A stretch of 64,000 nt of DNA from Cytophagaceae bacterium (lineage in GTDB: Bacteria; Bacteroidota; Bacteroidia; Cytophagales; Spirosomataceae), in NCBI GenBank assembly GCA_016722655.1, contig JADKIR010000004.1, positions 3,286,001 through 3,350,000 of the forward strand, written 5' to 3'. This document shows positions 1 to 7,563 of the stretch, piece after piece; within the stretch, counting starts at the first letter, position 1; each line of letters starts with the position of its first letter. Position numbers and translations under genes: made by a program. The notes beneath the pieces are model-generated. The model worked only from the letters and a program-made list of their open reading frames with translations, was not told where the DNA came from and searched no databases.

Positions 1-447
1 TCCCTTCATGGTTAATTTATTCTCCAATTATTCTGAAACATTAAGATAGATTAAGAAATGAAGAGCATTGCTGGGGTTCCAGTTATTACTCAAAGACATA
101 TTTCTTAATGATCTTATCCCTTAATGCCCTTCATGTTAAAACAATTCTCCTATTTTTCTGAAATATTAATGTAAATTAAGAAATGAAGAACATTAAGTTG
201 GGATTCCAACCTACGATTCCAAAAACCCATTAGCACATTAGCACATTATTTATTAGCACATTAACCCATTATTAATTAGCACATTACCAACAAGAATTCC
301 TTCCAAAAAAACCAATGTAATCTTTGTGCTTTTTGTGTAACTTCTTACACAATATACTCTACCTAAAGAAAAATCTCCGTGCCATTCCGGTAAAGCCCAT
401 TTTTCGGACCAGCACAGAATGAAGCACGAAGACTTTCTTTTTTTGTT
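1..447. repeat. Gene-free repeat-bearing stretch left of ssb
   Basis: No credible gene lies here. Two degenerate direct copies of a unit of about 85 bases are visible, at about 1-80 and 125-212. Both run from CCCTTCATG through a TTCTGAAA(C/T)ATTAA block to ATTAAGAAATGAAGA and end in a GGGNTTCC block. Between and after them are short iterations of AGCACATTA (about 230-290). The latter resemble AATGTGCTAATG runs found again at 795-855 on the other side of the first ssb gene. Function is unknown; they look like intergenic repeats rather than coding DNA. Confidence 0.55.
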
Positions 448-792
448 TCAGAGAAAAAACTTCCTTTCTTTCTTTTCAGAAGCCTTCTCAGTAATCTTGT
501 AGGCCACCACTTCTGTAATATACACCTTCTGATTGTACTGATTCACATAGTTGCGGGTCTGGAGGCTGCCCTCGATTTCTACCAACTTTCCTTTTTCGAT
601 TAGTTCCTCAGCCTTTTTGGCATTTTCGCCCCAGGCCACAATCTTGTGCCATTGGGTGGTGGTTTTCTCTTCCTGATTTCGGGTCTGGAAGGTGTTTTTA
701 GTAGCGAGACTAAAGCTCGCCAGTTTTGAATTTTCGAATACCTTGATGGTGGGGGTACTGCCCACGTTGCCGATTAATTTTACCTGATTCAT
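448..792 (-). CDS. ssb: Single-stranded DNA-binding protein (short SSB)
   Basis: This protein binds single-stranded DNA during replication and repair. The 114-residue product is essentially one OB fold. It opens with the SSB signature MNQVKLIGNVG, followed by ASFSLAT, the WHKIVAWG block and the GKLVEIEGSL strand. It ends in a short Lys/Glu tail and lacks the long acidic C-terminal tip that recruits partners in housekeeping SSBs. Together with its paralogue immediately upstream on the same strand, it is probably an accessory or specialised SSB rather than the main cellular copy. The two genes are separated by about 90 bases filled with AATGTGCTAATG-like repeats. Confidence 0.9.
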   Translation of the reverse strand: MNQVKLIGNVGSTPTIKVFENSKLASFSLATKNTFQTRNQEEKTTTQWHKIVAWGENAKKAEELIEKGKLVEIEGSLQTRNYVNQYNQKVYITEVVAYKITEKASEKKERKFFL

Positions 793-880
793 GATTCTAA
801 TGTGCTAATGTGTTAATTAATAATATGCTAATGATTAATGTGATAATGTGCAATTTTGCAGCTGATTGCTGGCAGTTATC
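793..880. repeat. AATGTGCTAATG-type short repeats between the two ssb genes
   Basis: The gap between the paralogous ssb genes contains repeated ATGTGCTAATG/ATGTGATAATG units. These are the reverse complement of the AGCACATTA iterations at about 230-290, so the downstream ssb gene is bracketed by the same element. They may be simple intergenic repeats or footprints of gene duplication. Confidence 0.45.
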
Positions 881-1207
881 TTATTTTTTCTCGGGTTTAA
901 ACTCTTCCACTTTGAAAGCGACGATCTCGGTTACGTTTACCTTGAAATTCTGAGCATTGATGTACTGACGGTAGCTGATTTTACCTTCAATTTGCACCAG
1001 CTTGCCTTTCGAAAGCAGGCTCTGACATACGTCGGCGGTTTTGCCCCAGGCTATTACATTGTGCCAGGTGGTATTCTTTACTTCCTGATTGTTTTTGTCT
1101 TTGTAACTTTCATTGGTGGCCAGGCTGAAACTTGCTTTTTTGCCATTTTCAAAGTTCATCACGTTTACATCTTGTCCTACGTTTCCGATTAATTTTACTG
1201 CGTTCAT
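881..1207 (-). CDS. ssb: Single-stranded DNA-binding protein paralogue
   Basis: This is a second 108-residue SSB with the same OB-fold landmarks as its neighbour: MNAVKLIGNVG, ASFSLAT, WHNVIAWG and GKLVQIEGKI. It also lacks an acidic C-terminal tip. It is clearly homologous to, but not identical with, the gene at 448-792, which suggests an old tandem duplication. A CAACTTTG block on this strand (1266-1273), about 55 bases before the start, could be the -7 element of a promoter serving both genes. Which copy is functionally dominant cannot be told from sequence. Confidence 0.9.
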   Translation of the reverse strand: MNAVKLIGNVGQDVNVMNFENGKKASFSLATNESYKDKNNQEVKNTTWHNVIAWGKTADVCQSLLSKGKLVQIEGKISYRQYINAQNFKVNVTEIVAFKVEEFKPEKK

Positions 1208-1465
1208 AATTGTAATATTTAATTGTTTAAGTTTTGAATTCCAACTCGTTTTCGAATTGATGTTGCAAAGTTGGGGCAGTGCCGGAAACTGATTCGGTTA
1301 TTAATCGTTTGTATTCGGATATAAGCGATTGTAGTCGTTTGTTGTCGGGTAAGGTTATGATAATTAGTAAATTATGAATATGAATTATGGATTTAAAATT
1401 TTTAGAAATAAAATACTTAGAAGAAGAGAATCGTTTTTTAACCCATAAAAATATCCGAAAAAATA

Positions 1466-1497
1466 ATTGTCACATATACATTTATTGTTTAATTTCG
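1466..1497 (+). promoter_or_regulatory. Bacteroidota-type promoter of the GH31 gene
   Basis: ATTG at 1466-1469 is followed after 20 bases by TAATTTCG at 1490-1497. This is close to the Bacteroidota consensus TTTG - about 20 - TAnnTTTG, and it places a transcription start near 1503, some 20 bases before the ATG at 1521. The last two bases of the -7 box are imperfect. Confidence 0.55.
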
Positions 1498-1520
1498 TGG
1501 CTATAAAAACCTTAAAATAA

Positions 1521-3896
1521 ATGAAAGCTTCGAAATGGATGATGGCTTTGGTCCTTTTACCTGCTATGGTTTGGGCTCAGTCGCGTCCTACGCTTTTGAA
1601 TGAACCTCTTGACATCAGTCCTGATTTTCGGGATCATTCCAATTACTATTTTTTTGCCGATAGTCTTACCTCCTTTGACCCCAAAACCGGAAAGGGAACT
1701 GTAAAATATCTTCGTCATGAGGCCATGGGAGGGCATGCATTCAGCAATACCCAGTTCTCATGGAGAAAAGTTGGAAACAACGAGTTTCCTGCAACTGAAT
1801 ATGCTGCTGACCCTGTTTTGCCTTTTTCTTTGGAGTTCGTCTCTGACCGTACGGTTAGGATAAAAATGGAAACCGGCACCAAAGGCAATTACAATGAGGC
1901 TTCTTTGATGCTGGTCAAAGAACCGGTGGCACTAAACAACTGGGCATATAGTTTCTCAGCCGGAAAGCACACCTACAAAAGTGCTCACGGTTCGGTGGTT
2001 TTAAGCACAGCACCCTGGAAAATAGAATTTTTTGATGCGGCGGGCAATCTTATAACCCAAACAAGACACCAGGTTGATGGTCGCCCGTCTTACAAGCCTA
2101 CCATGCCTTTTGGTTTTATCCGAAGGAAATTTGATTATAGTCGCAGTGTCAATGCTGCCTTTGCACTTTCACCCGACGAAAAGATATTTGGTTGTGGGGA
2201 GTCATTTGTTAACTTCGATAAAGTCGGTGATAAAGTAGTGCTTTGTACCACAGATGCCAATGGCGTGGAGTCACACGAAATGTACAAACCCATTCCGTTT
2301 TATTTAAGCAACAAAGGTTACGGTATGTTTATGCATACTTCTACGCCCATCACCTGCGATTTTGGGAATACAAACCGGGCCGTCAATGCACTAATGATAG
2401 GTGACGAAAGCCTGGATTTGTTTGTGTTTTTGGGTCAACCCAAAGATATTCTGGACGAATACACCAATCTCACCGGCAAAGCACCCATGCCTCCCTTGTG
2501 GTCATTTGGACTATGGATGAGCCGCATTACCTATTTTTCTGAAAAAGACGGTCGGGATATCGTGACCAAGCTCAGAGAACATAAAATTCCGGCAGATGTT
2601 ATACATTTTGATACCGGATGGTTTGAAACCGACTGGCGTTGTGATTATGAGTTTTCTAAAAACCGTTTCACTGATCCGGTGAAGATGATCGCCGATTTCA
2701 AGAAAGTAGGGATTCAGACCTGCTTGTGGCAATTGCCATATTTTGTGCCTAAAAATGTATTGTTTAATGAAATCATAAAAAAAGGCCTTAATGTAAAAAA
2801 TGCTACGGGTGGAATACCTTATGAAGATGCCGTTCTGGACTTTACCAATCCTGAAACCATCGCATGGTACAGAGATAAAATAGGTGGACTTTTGAAATTG
2901 GGCGTATCGGCCATTAAAGTTGATTTTGGTGAGACGGCTCCGCTTTATGGCATTTATTCCAACGGTCGCACCGGATTTTATGAGCATAATCTTTATCCTT
3001 TAAGATACAATAAAATTGTTTCTGATCTTACGCAAGAGATTAACAATGAGCGTATTATTTGGGCCCGCAGTACATGGGCAGGTAGCCAGAGGTATCCATT
3101 GCACTGGGGTGGAGATGCAGAAAGTACCGACATGGGTATGGCAGCCGAATTGCGTGGCGGTTTGTCATTAGGTGTAAGTGGATTTACTTTCTGGAGTCAT
3201 GATATCGGGGGTTTTACCCAAAGAACCAATGAGGAGCTTTATCGTCGCTGGCTACCAATGGGCATTTTTGCCTCGCATTCGCGTTGCCATGGTCAACCTC
3301 CCAAAGAACCTTGGGATTACGGCAAAGATTTCGAAGATTACTTCCGGAATGTAACGGATACCAAATACCGTCTGATGCCTTATATCTACACACAGGCCAA
3401 ACTTTCTTCCATGAAAGGACTTCCAATGACCAGAGCATTATTGGTAGAGTTTCCAGACGACAGAGGTGCATGGAATGTGGACAATCAGTATATGTTTGGT
3501 GCGGATATGATGATAGCTCCGATATTTGAAACCGGAAAATCAGAAAGAGAGGTGTATCTGCCTAAAGGTAAATGGGTTGATTTTCAGAGCGGTGCAAAAT
3601 ATGAAGGCGGACAATATTTGAAATTGAAAACCGGTGCCATTCAGGCCATAATATTGGTGAGAGATGGAGCTGTGATTCCGCAAACAGAGCAGGTCGTACA
3701 GCACACCGGAGAAATTGACTGGTCAAAAATCACGCTGGTGAAATATGGAAGTGCACAGGTATCTGGCAAATTACCCTTGTTTTTGCCCGGCAATACTGAC
3801 ATAATTAATGTAGGCTTAATCCAAAAAGGAAATAAATTCAACGTTACGATTGATTCCACAAGCACTAAACTTACCCTTAGTGTTAAAAACTTTTAA
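1521..3896 (+). CDS. Secreted glycoside hydrolase family 31 (alpha-xylosidase/alpha-glucosidase type)
   Basis: This exported retaining alpha-glycosidase is predicted to release alpha-linked xylose or glucose from oligosaccharides in the periplasm. Residues 1-19 form a signal peptide ending in VWA-Q. An N-terminal beta-sandwich precedes the catalytic barrel. The family motif KVDFGE gives Asp468 as the nucleophile, and WGGDAES gives Asp532 as the acid/base. Their 64-residue spacing matches YicI-type alpha-xylosidases, and KxDFGE rather than the plain glucosidase WxDMNE also favours an xylosidase. At 791 residues it is normal for the family. It is a stand-alone gene with its own promoter and a strong terminator behind it, and no SusC/SusD pair is nearby, so it may act on small imported glycans. 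Substrate is inferred only. Confidence 0.9.
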   Translation: MKASKWMMALVLLPAMVWAQSRPTLLNEPLDISPDFRDHSNYYFFADSLTSFDPKTGKGTVKYLRHEAMGGHAFSNTQFSWRKVGNNEFPATEYAADPVLPFSLEFVSDRTVRIKMETGTKGNYNEASLMLVKEPVALNNWAYSFSAGKHTYKSAHGSVVLSTAPWKIEFFDAAGNLITQTRHQVDGRPSYKPTMPFGFIRRKFDYSRSVNAAFALSPDEKIFGCGESFVNFDKVGDKVVLCTTDANGVESHEMYKPIPFYLSNKGYGMFMHTSTPITCDFGNTNRAVNALMIGDESLDLFVFLGQPKDILDEYTNLTGKAPMPPLWSFGLWMSRITYFSEKDGRDIVTKLREHKIPADVIHFDTGWFETDWRCDYEFSKNRFTDPVKMIADFKKVGIQTCLWQLPYFVPKNVLFNEIIKKGLNVKNATGGIPYEDAVLDFTNPETIAWYRDKIGGLLKLGVSAIKVDFGETAPLYGIYSNGRTGFYEHNLYPLRYNKIVSDLTQEINNERIIWARSTWAGSQRYPLHWGGDAESTDMGMAAELRGGLSLGVSGFTFWSHDIGGFTQRTNEELYRRWLPMGIFASHSRCHGQPPKEPWDYGKDFEDYFRNVTDTKYRLMPYIYTQAKLSSMKGLPMTRALLVEFPDDRGAWNVDNQYMFGADMMIAPIFETGKSEREVYLPKGKWVDFQSGAKYEGGQYLKLKTGAIQAIILVRDGAVIPQTEQVVQHTGEIDWSKITLVKYGSAQVSGKLPLFLPGNTDIINVGLIQKGNKFNVTIDSTSTKLTLSVKNF

Positions 3897-3924
3897 TTGT
3901 TGTTTTAATAGTTCTATGAGGAGA

Positions 3925-3950
3925 AAAAGGCCGAAAGGCCTTTTTTTTTA
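3925..3950 (+). terminator. Rho-independent terminator after the GH31 gene
   Basis: A perfect 8-bp stem AAAAGGCC / GGCCTTTT with a GAAA tetraloop is followed by a run of nine T. It ends 27 bases before the next gene. Confidence 0.85.
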
Positions 3951-3976
3951 TTTATTTTTGTGAAAAATTTGGACTG

Positions 3977-4444
3977 ATGAAAAACAATGATATTCTGAGA
4001 AGACTTCGGTATGCATTTGATTTTGGTGATGATAAAATGATGAAAATCTTTTCCATGGGAGGTTTTGAAGTCAATCGGGCTGACCTGAGTGATTATCTCA
4101 AAAAAGAAGAAGATGAAAAGCATAAGCCGCTCAACGACAGGATTTTTGCTCACTATCTTAACGGATTTATCGTAAATTTCAGAGGACCCAAAGAGGGAGG
4201 AATGCCCGAGCCCGAAAAACAGCTCAACAACAATATTATTTTCAGAAAAATAAAAATTGCTTTAAATCTGAAAGACGAGGATATCATTGATATTTATGAT
4301 CAGGTGGGAATGAAAATCAGTAAGCATGAGATCAGTGCGATATTCAGAAACCCATCTCAACCGCAGTATCGGGAATGTAAAGACCAGTTTTTGAGGAACT
4401 TCCTGGAAGGCCTGGCCAAAAAACATAGAAGTGCGGCATCCTGA
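3977..4444 (+). CDS. DUF1456 (YehS-like) protein
   Basis: The 155-residue soluble protein consists of two similar halves. Each begins with NN(D/I)I..R(K/R)..(Y/I)A and an aspartate-rich helix. The halves are roughly residues 1-70 and 84-150, the arrangement of the DUF1456/YehS family. The molecular role of that family is not established. There is no signal peptide. A TATTTTTG block (3953-3960) overlapping the end of the preceding terminator may be its -7 promoter element. It is followed by an acyltransferase 26 bases downstream, but a functional link is unproven. Confidence 0.85.
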   Translation: MKNNDILRRLRYAFDFGDDKMMKIFSMGGFEVNRADLSDYLKKEEDEKHKPLNDRIFAHYLNGFIVNFRGPKEGGMPEPEKQLNNNIIFRKIKIALNLKDEDIIDIYDQVGMKISKHEISAIFRNPSQPQYRECKDQFLRNFLEGLAKKHRSAAS

Positions 4445-4470
4445 TTTTATTATTAAACAATAGGTTACCT

Positions 4471-5502
4471 ATGAAACGATATTATTCCATTGATTATCTT
4501 AAAGGTCTGGCCGCAGTCGGTATTATGGTTTACCATTTAACTATCTGGGAAACCGGCCCCTTAAATATGGACTCTGCTTTGGGTCGCTTTGGGATATTTG
4601 GTGTTGCGATATTTTATATTGTAAGTGGGTTGACACTCTATTTGGTATATGAGAAGAAATTTAGTTTTGAGAAAAGTGCCATTCTTCAATTTATTCAAAA
4701 GCGTTTTATAAGGATTTATCCTTTACTGTGGCTGGTAACATTTATTTCTATTTATCTCCGGCCAAAAATGCCTGCAATGATTGATATTCTTCTAAATCTC
4801 ACGGGGCTATTTGGTTTTGTAAAATGGGAGGCCTATCTTTCTACAGGTGCCTGGTCTATCGGCAATGTCCTGGCTTTTTATATTTTGTTTATATTGTCAT
4901 TGTATATAATTAAGAAGGTAAAGTATGGCATCTGGATATTAGGATTTACATTTGCTGCCATTTTTTTATACTTCACTTTCGTAGTTTTTGACCCTACTAA
5001 AACACTCCCTCAACAATGGACAAATTACGTAAACCCACTCAACCAATATTTCTATTTTTTCCTGGGAATGTTAATGGGATATTTATTTCAAAACACACAG
5101 TTGAAGGTTATCAATAGCCTGATAATAATTTCAATAGGTGTTTTGATTTTTGTTTTTTATCCCGCAAATGGTGATGCTATAAAAATCATTTATGGATGGA
5201 ACAGAATCGTATTTCTGGTAAGCTGTTTACTGATTTGTTTCGGGGTATTCAAAATCTCCGGCAAGGCTCCGGGTATTATTCACAGCATACTTAATCTACT
5301 GGGAGAAATCAGTTTTACATTATATCTGATGCATCCAATTGTATATGTTTTTACCGGAAAAATAATGTTGTCAAACTTGTTAAAACACCTGCATTATCCT
5401 CCGCATTCCCGGTATATTTTGACCTTAGTTGGCTCTGTTATTATTTCTTATTTAGTGGCCAATTATTACGAAAAGTTTTTTGCTAACTTATTAAAAAAAT
5501 AA
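4471..5502 (+). CDS. Acyltransferase family 3 membrane protein
   Basis: This integral membrane O-acyltransferase transfers acetyl or similar groups to surface carbohydrates or lipids. The 343-residue protein starts with the family hallmark YSIDYLKGLAA followed by YHLT (His22, the conserved catalytic-type histidine). About ten hydrophobic helices follow, with the RxxRIYPLLW block near residue 85 that marks this family. The acceptor cannot be deduced, and no polysaccharide cluster is adjacent. It stands between DUF1456 and a divergently fated Crp/Fnr regulator, all on the plus strand. Confidence 0.85.
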   Translation: MKRYYSIDYLKGLAAVGIMVYHLTIWETGPLNMDSALGRFGIFGVAIFYIVSGLTLYLVYEKKFSFEKSAILQFIQKRFIRIYPLLWLVTFISIYLRPKMPAMIDILLNLTGLFGFVKWEAYLSTGAWSIGNVLAFYILFILSLYIIKKVKYGIWILGFTFAAIFLYFTFVVFDPTKTLPQQWTNYVNPLNQYFYFFLGMLMGYLFQNTQLKVINSLIIISIGVLIFVFYPANGDAIKIIYGWNRIVFLVSCLLICFGVFKISGKAPGIIHSILNLLGEISFTLYLMHPIVYVFTGKIMLSNLLKHLHYPPHSRYILTLVGSVIISYLVANYYEKFFANLLKK

Positions 5503-5596
5503 ACCAGGGCCCTTTCAAAATACCAGTTTCCCAATTCTTCCAGCTTATTAAGTGGTACAATTTTTGCATTGTTATTACTACCCTTTAGGCAATTTA

Positions 5597-6169
5597 ATGG
5601 TTAAACTGAAATTTGATTTGGTCGAAGAATACAAGAAGTTTGAGATGGATATTCAGCTCGAAATAGCATCCTATTTCCAGGGTTTGGTATTTCAGAAAAA
5701 TGCGTATTTGCTCAGGGAAGGCAATGTTTGCGAGGGTATTTATTATATCGAAAAGGGTTGTTGCCGTTCTTTTACCTGTAACGAGAGCAAAGAAATAACT
5801 ACGGCTTTTTCCATTGAACATAGTATAATAACCTCTCCACAGAGTTATCTTTTACAAGTTCCTTCTCTCGAAAACATCCAGGCTTTGGAATACACTGAGG
5901 TATTTTTTCTGAAATACGATCACATTCAGTATTTGCTTCAGAAGCATGTGGTTTTTAATGATTATGTGAGGAAATTATACGAAAAAATCTTTATTGATGC
6001 CGATAGTATGTTGTATTCTATCAGGTCTGAAAGTGCCTTGCAACGGTACGAAAGATTGATGGAAACCCAGCCTTACCTTATTCAGAGGGTGCCTTTGGGG
6101 CATATTGCTTCTTATCTGGGAATGAGCCAGGAAACGCTTAGCCGAATGCGAAGCCAAATTTGCACATAA
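5597..6169 (+). CDS. Crp/Fnr-family transcriptional regulator
   Basis: The protein (about 190 residues from this start) has an N-terminal cyclic-nucleotide-binding-type beta roll, including LREGNVCEGIYYIEKG near residue 40. A long dimer helix and a C-terminal helix-turn-helix follow. The recognition helix reads MSQETLSRMRSQ. The E-T-x-S-R pattern is that of FNR, whose Glu, Ser and Arg read TTGAT half-sites. An exact TTGAT-N4-ATCAA site lies about 480 bases downstream, before the Cys-rich precursor gene. An in-frame GTG at 5552 would give 15 more residues, but a TACAATTTTTG promoter-like block overlaps it, so the ATG at 5597 is preferred. Cysteines are present, but the FNR iron-sulphur arrangement is not evident. 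Confidence 0.82.
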   Translation: MVKLKFDLVEEYKKFEMDIQLEIASYFQGLVFQKNAYLLREGNVCEGIYYIEKGCCRSFTCNESKEITTAFSIEHSIITSPQSYLLQVPSLENIQALEYTEVFFLKYDHIQYLLQKHVVFNDYVRKLYEKIFIDADSMLYSIRSESALQRYERLMETQPYLIQRVPLGHIASYLGMSQETLSRMRSQICT

Positions 6170-6199
6170 AAAAATGCCCGCAGCATAGCTACAGGCATT
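6165..6199 (-). terminator. Terminator of the first precursor gene
   Basis: AATGCC (6173-6178) pairs with GGCATT (6194-6199) around a 15-base loop. Read on the minus strand it is followed by a run of seven T. It serves the leftward precursor gene and also lies directly behind the rightward regulator gene. Confidence 0.6.
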
Positions 6200-6227
6200 G
6201 TCCTACTTATTTGTAGAGAATGTGCAA

Positions 6228-6530
6228 TTATCTACATCCAAAGCTAAAACTGAAATTCCAGCTAAATCCTGAATTGCAGTTATTTGGCTTAGGAGTACAA
6301 GAAGGAGGTGTTGGCTGTTGGTAACCACCGTTTCCACAAGAGTTTTGTGGAGGAGTGTAACAATTGTTTTTTGGAGGAGTATAGCAATTGTTAACCGGAG
6401 GAGTGTAACATGTTTTAGGTTGAGTATATCCGCAACCACCAAACAAACCAGAAAGTAATCCAAATGTTCCGCCTTTTACTTCTTCGGTGTTTTTAATTTC
6501 TAATCCTGCAAATTTGTCGAGAGATTTCAT
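6228..6530 (-). CDS. Cys-rich double-glycine-leader peptide precursor A
   Basis: This small secreted-peptide precursor has 100 residues. The N-terminal leader (MKSLDKFAGLEIKNTEEVKGG) ends in Gly-Gly at residues 20-21, the cleavage signal for C39 peptidase transporters, and looks like the GG-Bacteroidales natural-product leader type. The core is low-complexity and Cys-rich. Three imperfect repeats CYTPP-x-NN/NS lie around residues 41-64, then GYQQPTPPSC and a C-terminal aromatic block NFSFSFGC. The same FSFSFGC block occurs in the second precursor at 9640. A good promoter lies about 70 bases upstream with an FNR-type box in front of it. The mature product and any modification are unknown; a bacteriocin, a signal or a surface peptide are all possible. 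Confidence 0.75.
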   Translation of the reverse strand: MKSLDKFAGLEIKNTEEVKGGTFGLLSGLFGGCGYTQPKTCYTPPVNNCYTPPKNNCYTPPQNSCGNGGYQQPTPPSCTPKPNNCNSGFSWNFSFSFGCR

Positions 6531-6572
6531 CTTTAATTATGTTTAATAGTTAATAATAGTTTCGAATCATAA

Positions 6573-6594
6573 CCATAGAATTCTGATCCTATGG
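6573..6594. promoter_or_regulatory. Inverted repeat at the transcription start of precursor A
   Basis: CCATAG (6573-6578) and CTATGG (6589-6594) form a perfect inverted repeat with a 10-base spacer. It covers the first bases of the predicted transcript, just downstream of the -7 box. It could be an operator or a 5' UTR hairpin. Confidence 0.4.
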
Positions 6595-6597
6595 CTA

Positions 6598-6630
6598 CAA
6601 ATGTAGATAAATAAGATTAACTTAAACAAG
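6598..6630 (-). promoter_or_regulatory. Promoter of precursor A
   Basis: On the minus strand CTTG (6630-6627) is followed after 21 bases by TACATTTG (6605-6598). The latter is a perfect match to the Bacteroidota -7 box TAnnTTTG. Transcription should start near 6592, leaving a leader of about 60 bases before the ATG at 6530. Confidence 0.7.
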
Positions 6631-6643
6631 CAGGAATTATACT

Positions 6644-6661
6644 TTTTGATTTATATCAAAA
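6644..6661. promoter_or_regulatory. FNR-type palindrome upstream of precursor A
   Basis: TTTTGAT-TTAT-ATCAAAA is a perfect 7-bp inverted repeat. Its core TTGAT-N4-ATCAA is the exact FNR consensus. Its centre (6652.5) is about 60 bases upstream of the predicted transcription start of precursor A, the classical class I activator position. The Crp/Fnr protein at 5597-6169 carries the matching ETxSR recognition helix and is the obvious candidate to bind it. The assignment is inference from sequence. Confidence 0.6.
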
Positions 6662-6783
6662 TAGTAAATATCTATAGAATCAGGCATGGTTTTTGCACAA
6701 TTTTAAATTGAAATATCAAAAATTGACTTTTTCAATTCTAAAACTCCATCTAGCTTAGCATACCAGAAAGTCGGCTTACGTGC

Positions 6784-7563
6784 TTATTTTTCCTTATGAT
6801 CTTCTCCCAATTCGGATTTAATCGCAGCCAGTAGTGTGTTTTTTACTTTTTCACTGAAATCCCTTATTTCGAGTATCTGACATATCAAATCAAAAATAAA
6901 ATCAAAGCTTTTAAGATTCAAATGGCTTTCGCATAGTCCTATCCATGATTTCACCCAGTATTCGATGGGTTCATCTTCCGACTCAATGGTTTGAATCTCT
7001 TCGTAGAATTCCAGAAGACCGTGGTCTATATTTAATATTTCAGGTTCAGTGCAATAATTTAGTAATTCAGCTTTTTCCTGAGCAGATTTCCTTACCGGAC
7101 TCAAAAATGCAAGTTGCAAAGCAAAGTTTACCCTGTTTTTTTCTTCAAGGAAAAACGAATTGTATCCCAAGGCCCCAATGATAATGTTAGAGATTTTTGA
7201 TACCAATTCTACGGTCAACGACACTCCGGCCTTTTCAGGTAATTGAATGTCACTGTTTTCAGAAATATATTGAAAACGGTGGATCGTGTTGATTTCGAAA
7301 TTTGGAAAAATCGGATCCTGATATTTTGAATTATCAATTTTTTCATAAGACTCAAAACTTTTTTCCAGATTATCGAGGAATGAAAGTTTGTTGTTTTTGA
7401 AAAATACCTTCAGGTGGCTCCCTCTTTCATTGTCAAAGAAAAAAAAGAAAGGATTCCCCTCGGCCTTTTTTCTAAGGTTAGTGAGTATGTCCAGCCAATG
7501 TTCCTTGGCGGTAAAAATCATTACACCCTGCCAGTCAATGTCTTTTAGTAAAAGTGTACTCAT
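6784..7563 (-). CDS. Unknown protein of the precursor locus, possibly SpaB_C/thiopeptide-biosynthesis-like
   Basis: This 259-residue soluble protein has no signal peptide. Residues about 35-55 read NPFFFFFDNERGSHLKVFF. The pattern recalls the FFIRYSDP-x-PHLRLRF block at the start of the lantibiotic dehydratase C-terminal (SpaB_C / thiopeptide-type) domain. The rest, with acidic helices, does not contradict this, but the match is weak and made by eye. Its start overlaps the stop of the glycosyltransferase gene by four bases (ATGA), so the two are translationally coupled. It ends about 250 bases upstream of precursor A on the same strand. A role in modifying or recognising the precursors is inferred from that position. 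Confidence 0.5.
   Translation of the reverse strand: MSTLLLKDIDWQGVMIFTAKEHWLDILTNLRKKAEGNPFFFFFDNERGSHLKVFFKNNKLSFLDNLEKSFESYEKIDNSKYQDPIFPNFEINTIHRFQYISENSDIQLPEKAGVSLTVELVSKISNIIIGALGYNSFFLEEKNRVNFALQLAFLSPVRKSAQEKAELLNYCTEPEILNIDHGLLEFYEEIQTIESEDEPIEYWVKSWIGLCESHLNLKSFDFIFDLICQILEIRDFSEKVKNTLLAAIKSELGEDHKEK

Noticed and set aside
1..290. CRISPR array in the repeats at the left edge
   Set aside because: Only two diverged long copies and irregular short iterations are present, with no regular spacers and no cas genes.
866..1192. Plus-strand ORF opposite the second ssb gene
   Set aside because: It is the antisense shadow of a clear SSB coding sequence and has no recognisable domain.
6203..6463. 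Minus-strand ORF overlapping precursor A in another frame
   Set aside because: The precursor frame has a GG leader, Cys repeats and the motif shared with precursor B. The other frame is a Leu/Ile/Thr-rich artefact.
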